Shown piece after piece: positions 61,671 to 64,000 of a stretch of DNA of 64,000 nt. The notes under the pieces were generated by a model that did no database searches, was not told the origin of the DNA, and was given only the letters and a program-made list of their open reading frames with translations. The DNA is from Nonomuraea rubra (GTDB lineage Bacteria > Actinomycetota > Actinomycetes > Streptosporangiales > Streptosporangiaceae): assembly GCF_014207985.1 (NCBI RefSeq), contig NZ_JACHMI010000001.1:665001-729000 (forward strand), in the 5' to 3' direction. How positions within the stretch are numbered: position 1 is the first letter of the stretch; each line of letters opens with the position of its first letter. The translations under genes were made by a program, and so were the position numbers.

Positions 61671-63035
61671 TTGCCCTGCCTTGCCCACTCTCACGCCGTA
61701 GCCGGGGTGATCGACCGGCTCAACCAACCCGACTACGACCGCTGGGCCAACCAGATCAAGCGCACCGGCGGCTGCCGACAGCCCATCCACCTGCGCGGCA
61801 AGGTCGAACACTTCGACCAGGCCACCGGCCACCTGCTCCACCGCTACTCCACCACCACGGAACCGAACGGCGTCCTGCGCGTCCCGTGCAAGACCCGCCG
61901 CGCCTCCCGCTGCCCGGCCTGCGCCGAGGTCTATCGCGCCGACACGTACCAGCTCGTCCGCGCCGGCCTCGTCGGTGGCAAGGGCGTGCCCGAGACCGTC
62001 GCCGCTCACCCGTGCCTGTTCGTCACCCTCACCGCGCCCTCCTTCGGCGCGGTCCACGTCCGGAAGGAGAAGAACGGCAAGGTCCTGCCCTGCCACGCCC
62101 GCCGAGACGCCGAGACCTGCCCGCACGGGCGGGTCATGTCCTGCACCGACCGGCACAGCGCCGACGCCCCCCAACTCGGGGAACCGCTGTGCCCGGACTG
62201 CTACGACTACGACGGCTCGGTCCTGTTCAACGCCATCAGTCCCGAGCTGTGGCGGCGCTTCACACTCGCTCTGCGCCGTCGCTTCGCCCGCCTCAACGGC
62301 CTGACCGTCAAGGCCCTGCGCGGGCTCGTCAGCATCGCGTTCGCCAAGGTCGCCGAGTACCAGCGGCGTGGGGTGGTCCACTTCCACGCCGTCATCCGCC
62401 TCGACGGTCCTGACGGCCCGTCCTCGCCACCGCCCGCCTGGGCGACCGCTGACGCTCTGGCGGAGGCCACCCAGCACGCGGCTTCCGTGGTCACCGCGGA
62501 GATCAAGCCCCTGGGACGGACCTTCCGCTGGGGGACACAACTCGACGTTCGGCGCATCACCATGGACGGCGACCTCACCGAACAAGCGGTCGCCGCCTAC
62601 ATCGCCAAGTACGCCACCAAGGCCGCCGAATGCGTCGGCACTCTCGACCGGCGCATCCAACCACTCGACAACCTCGACGCCCTACCCGTCCGCCAGCACG
62701 CCCGCATGCTGATCGCGGCGTGCATGCGCCTCGGCGAACACCCCGGCCTGGTCGACCTCCGGCTGATCCACTGGGCCCACATGCTCGGCTTCCGCGGCCA
62801 CTTCTCGACGAAGAGCCGCCACTACTCCACCACCCTTGGCGAACTCCGCGCCGCTCGCGAAGAACACATGCGCGACGAGAAGATCACCACCGGGCGCCTG
62901 CCCTTGTTCGACGAGGACACCGTCCTGGTCATCGCCTATTGGGAGTACGCCGGACAGGGGCTCTCGATAGGAGAAGAAGTCATCGCGGCTGCAATCAGCG
63001 GCACCCCACTTTCAGGGGCGGGTGATCGCCAATGA
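61671..63035 (+). CDS. RepSA-type replication initiator
   Basis: Protein of 454 residues, TTG start at 61671. CPACAEVYRADTY and CPDCYDYDG are Cys clusters, and HPCLFVTLTAPSFGAVH contains the His/Thr-rich strand of rolling-circle or replication-initiator proteins. VVHFHAVIRLDG is a His-u-His-like motif. YIAKYATKA gives a candidate nicking Tyr. The family (RepSA) starts replication of pSAM2-like elements after excision. The stop overlaps the excisionase start by 4 bp. Confidence 0.88.
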   Translation: MPCLAHSHAVAGVIDRLNQPDYDRWANQIKRTGGCRQPIHLRGKVEHFDQATGHLLHRYSTTTEPNGVLRVPCKTRRASRCPACAEVYRADTYQLVRAGLVGGKGVPETVAAHPCLFVTLTAPSFGAVHVRKEKNGKVLPCHARRDAETCPHGRVMSCTDRHSADAPQLGEPLCPDCYDYDGSVLFNAISPELWRRFTLALRRRFARLNGLTVKALRGLVSIAFAKVAEYQRRGVVHFHAVIRLDGPDGPSSPPPAWATADALAEATQHAASVVTAEIKPLGRTFRWGTQLDVRRITMDGDLTEQAVAAYIAKYATKAAECVGTLDRRIQPLDNLDALPVRQHARMLIAACMRLGEHPGLVDLRLIHWAHMLGFRGHFSTKSRHYSTTLGELRAAREEHMRDEKITTGRLPLFDEDTVLVIAYWEYAGQGLSIGEEVIAAAISGTPLSGAGDRQ

Positions 63036-63223
63036 CCAGGCGTGATGAGCTGCTGACCGTTCCTCAGGTCCTCGCCGAACTGGGCGGAGTCTCCCGCCGC
63101 ACGTTCTACCGCTGGCGTGAGCTCGGCCGTGCGCCGGTCTGCGTCCAGTTGCCCAACCTCGAACTCCGCGTCTGGCGGAGCGACCTCACTGCCTGGCTCG
63201 ACACTCGACGGGAGGCGGCGTGA
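63032..63223 (+). CDS. Excisionase (Xis), MerR-like HTH
   Basis: Protein of 63 residues with a winged helix (LLTVPQVLAELGGVSRRTFY, RWRELGRAP, LRVWRSDLTAWL), starting in an ATGA overlap. Typical of the excisionase between rep and int in AICEs, where it steers the integrase toward excision. Confidence 0.9.
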   Translation: MTRRDELLTVPQVLAELGGVSRRTFYRWRELGRAPVCVQLPNLELRVWRSDLTAWLDTRREAA

Positions 63224-64000
63224 ACACCACGTACGACGTGAAGCTCGGCGAAATCCAGCACCGTACCGACCGGGACACGCCCACGTTCATCGCCCGCTGG
63301 CGCGTCGCAGGCAAGCAGAAGTCGAAGAGCTTCCGGACCAGGGGCCTGGCCAACGCCTTCATGTCCGATCTACGGCAGGCGGCCAAGACAGGGGAGGAGT
63401 TCGACGTCGTCACCGGATTGCCGGTGTCGATGCTGGCCCGTGCGTCCTCCGGACCGACGTTCTTCGAGTTCTCTCAGGCGTACATTCTCCGCCGCTGGAA
63501 CACCTCGGCGGCCCGAACCCGGGAGACCGACGTCTACGCACTCCTATCGCTGATTCCGGCATTGGTGGCCAAGGCACCGCACCGTCCTACCGACGAGGAC
63601 CTACGGGAGGTTCTCCGAATCCACGCGCTTCTTCCGGAGAAGAGGCGAGCCGTCCTGACCGCTTCCCAGACGGTGGCTCTCGGCTGGTTGGAACGGGCGT
63701 CGCTTCCGCTGTCCGATCTGAAGGAGCCGCAGGTCCTTCGAATGGCTCTCGACGCGATCTCGGTGACCTTCGCCGGTTCGCCGGCGGGTGCGAACACGGT
63801 ACGGCGTAAGCGCGCCATCCTGCATCACCTCCTGGAGCACGCGGTCGAGCAGAAGCTGTTCGGCAGCAACCCCCTGGATGAGATCAAGTGGACCGCGCCC
63901 AAGGCCGTCACGGTGATCGATCCCCGCACGGTCGTCAATCCCGCCCAAGCACGGGCACTCCTCGACGCCGTGCCCAAGGTGGGCCGCAAGCGCGGACCCC
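63220..64000 (+). CDS. Tyrosine recombinase integrase, N-terminal part (partial)
   Basis: GTG 63220 overlaps the excisionase stop by 4 bp. The visible 260 residues contain the AP2-like arm (FIARWRVAGKQKSKSFRTRG) and the SAM-like core-binding domain (AFMSDLRQAAKTG; LHHLLEHAVEQKLFGSNPLD). The catalytic Arg-His-Arg-Tyr part lies beyond base 64000. It would insert the element into a tRNA gene, and the attachment site should follow it. Confidence 0.92.
   Translation, partial: MNTTYDVKLGEIQHRTDRDTPTFIARWRVAGKQKSKSFRTRGLANAFMSDLRQAAKTGEEFDVVTGLPVSMLARASSGPTFFEFSQAYILRRWNTSAARTRETDVYALLSLIPALVAKAPHRPTDEDLREVLRIHALLPEKRRAVLTASQTVALGWLERASLPLSDLKEPQVLRMALDAISVTFAGSPAGANTVRRKRAILHHLLEHAVEQKLFGSNPLDEIKWTAPKAVTVIDPRTVVNPAQARALLDAVPKVGRKRGP

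Larger units (their letters stand above)
55300..64000. mobile_element. Actinomycete integrative and conjugative element (AICE), partial
   Basis: Gene order GntR regulator, small ORFs, kinases, KorSA-like regulator, SCO3933-like, FtsK/TraB-like, DUF2637-like, RepSA-type initiator, excisionase, tyrosine integrase is that of pSAM2-like AICEs. These integrate into a tRNA gene, replicate after excision and move double-stranded DNA with one FtsK-like protein. The integrase end, with its attachment site, lies beyond base 64000. The left end is not visible as a repeat. Confidence 0.85.

Overview
The window is high-GC actinomycete DNA. PafA (Pup ligase, 13288-14646) fixes the phylum. The RHS and LamG wall proteins, SARP-type regulator, CGNR zinc-finger protein and pSAM2-like integrative element at the right end suggest a sporulating filamentous actinomycete, probably of the Streptosporangiaceae/Nonomuraea type. 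The genus is inferred.

Layout. (1) 1-8614, minus strand: a secreted DNRLRE/LamG protein with a single-base frameshift, followed by a large RHS/YD-repeat protein whose C-terminal tip lies outside the window. (2) 8885-25505: ordinary chromosomal genes. These are two acyltransferase-3 membrane proteins flanking a long-chain acyl-CoA ligase, then pafA, a secreted CAP protein, an MFS transporter with a 10-residue tandem repeat, an MBL-fold hydrolase, a CGNR protein, a SARP/NB-ARC/TPR regulator, an OYE-type ene-reductase, a secreted lipase, an NTF2-like protein and a RibD_C/DHFR-like protein. (3) 25561-25680: the start of a truncated gene, where accessory DNA begins.

(4) 25685-54600: a defence-type island. 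Module I (25685-35423) is an SF1 helicase and a TIGR04141/DUF6119 protein on the minus strand, divergent from a four-gene, fully overlapping plus-strand operon: unknown, Cas4-like PD-(D/E)XK candidate, unknown, second SF1 helicase. Then come 1.5 kb of dead IS3, WD40-like and IS5-type fragments and a decayed tRNA-Arg(CCU). Module II (36950-41027) is a three-gene minus-strand operon for a multi-spanning membrane protein, a nucleoside-phosphorylase-fold protein and a small membrane-anchored protein, divergent from a Nudix/NrtR-type regulator. The first two products share a short Gly/Asn-rich motif, at the C-terminus of one and the N-terminus of the other. This arrangement is typical of amyloid-motif signalling pairs. 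Module III (41630-53866) is a second DUF6119 gene facing a DUF499 ATPase, small protein, DUF1156 methyltransferase and PLD-SNF2 helicase operon. About 105 bp diverged direct repeats flank module III.

(5) 55367-64000 (running off the end): an actinomycete integrative and conjugative element (AICE). It carries GntR/KorSA-type regulators, an HTH plus P-loop kinase protein and a second kinase, an SCO3933-like protein, an FtsK/TraB translocase, a DUF2637-like membrane protein, small ORFs including a 37-residue zinc-ribbon peptide, a RepSA-type initiator, excisionase and the N-terminal half of a tyrosine integrase.

The most interesting material is module II (shared-motif receptor/effector pair) and module I (Cas4-like protein, two helicases and DUF6119). 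All functional assignments come from reading motifs; no database search was made.
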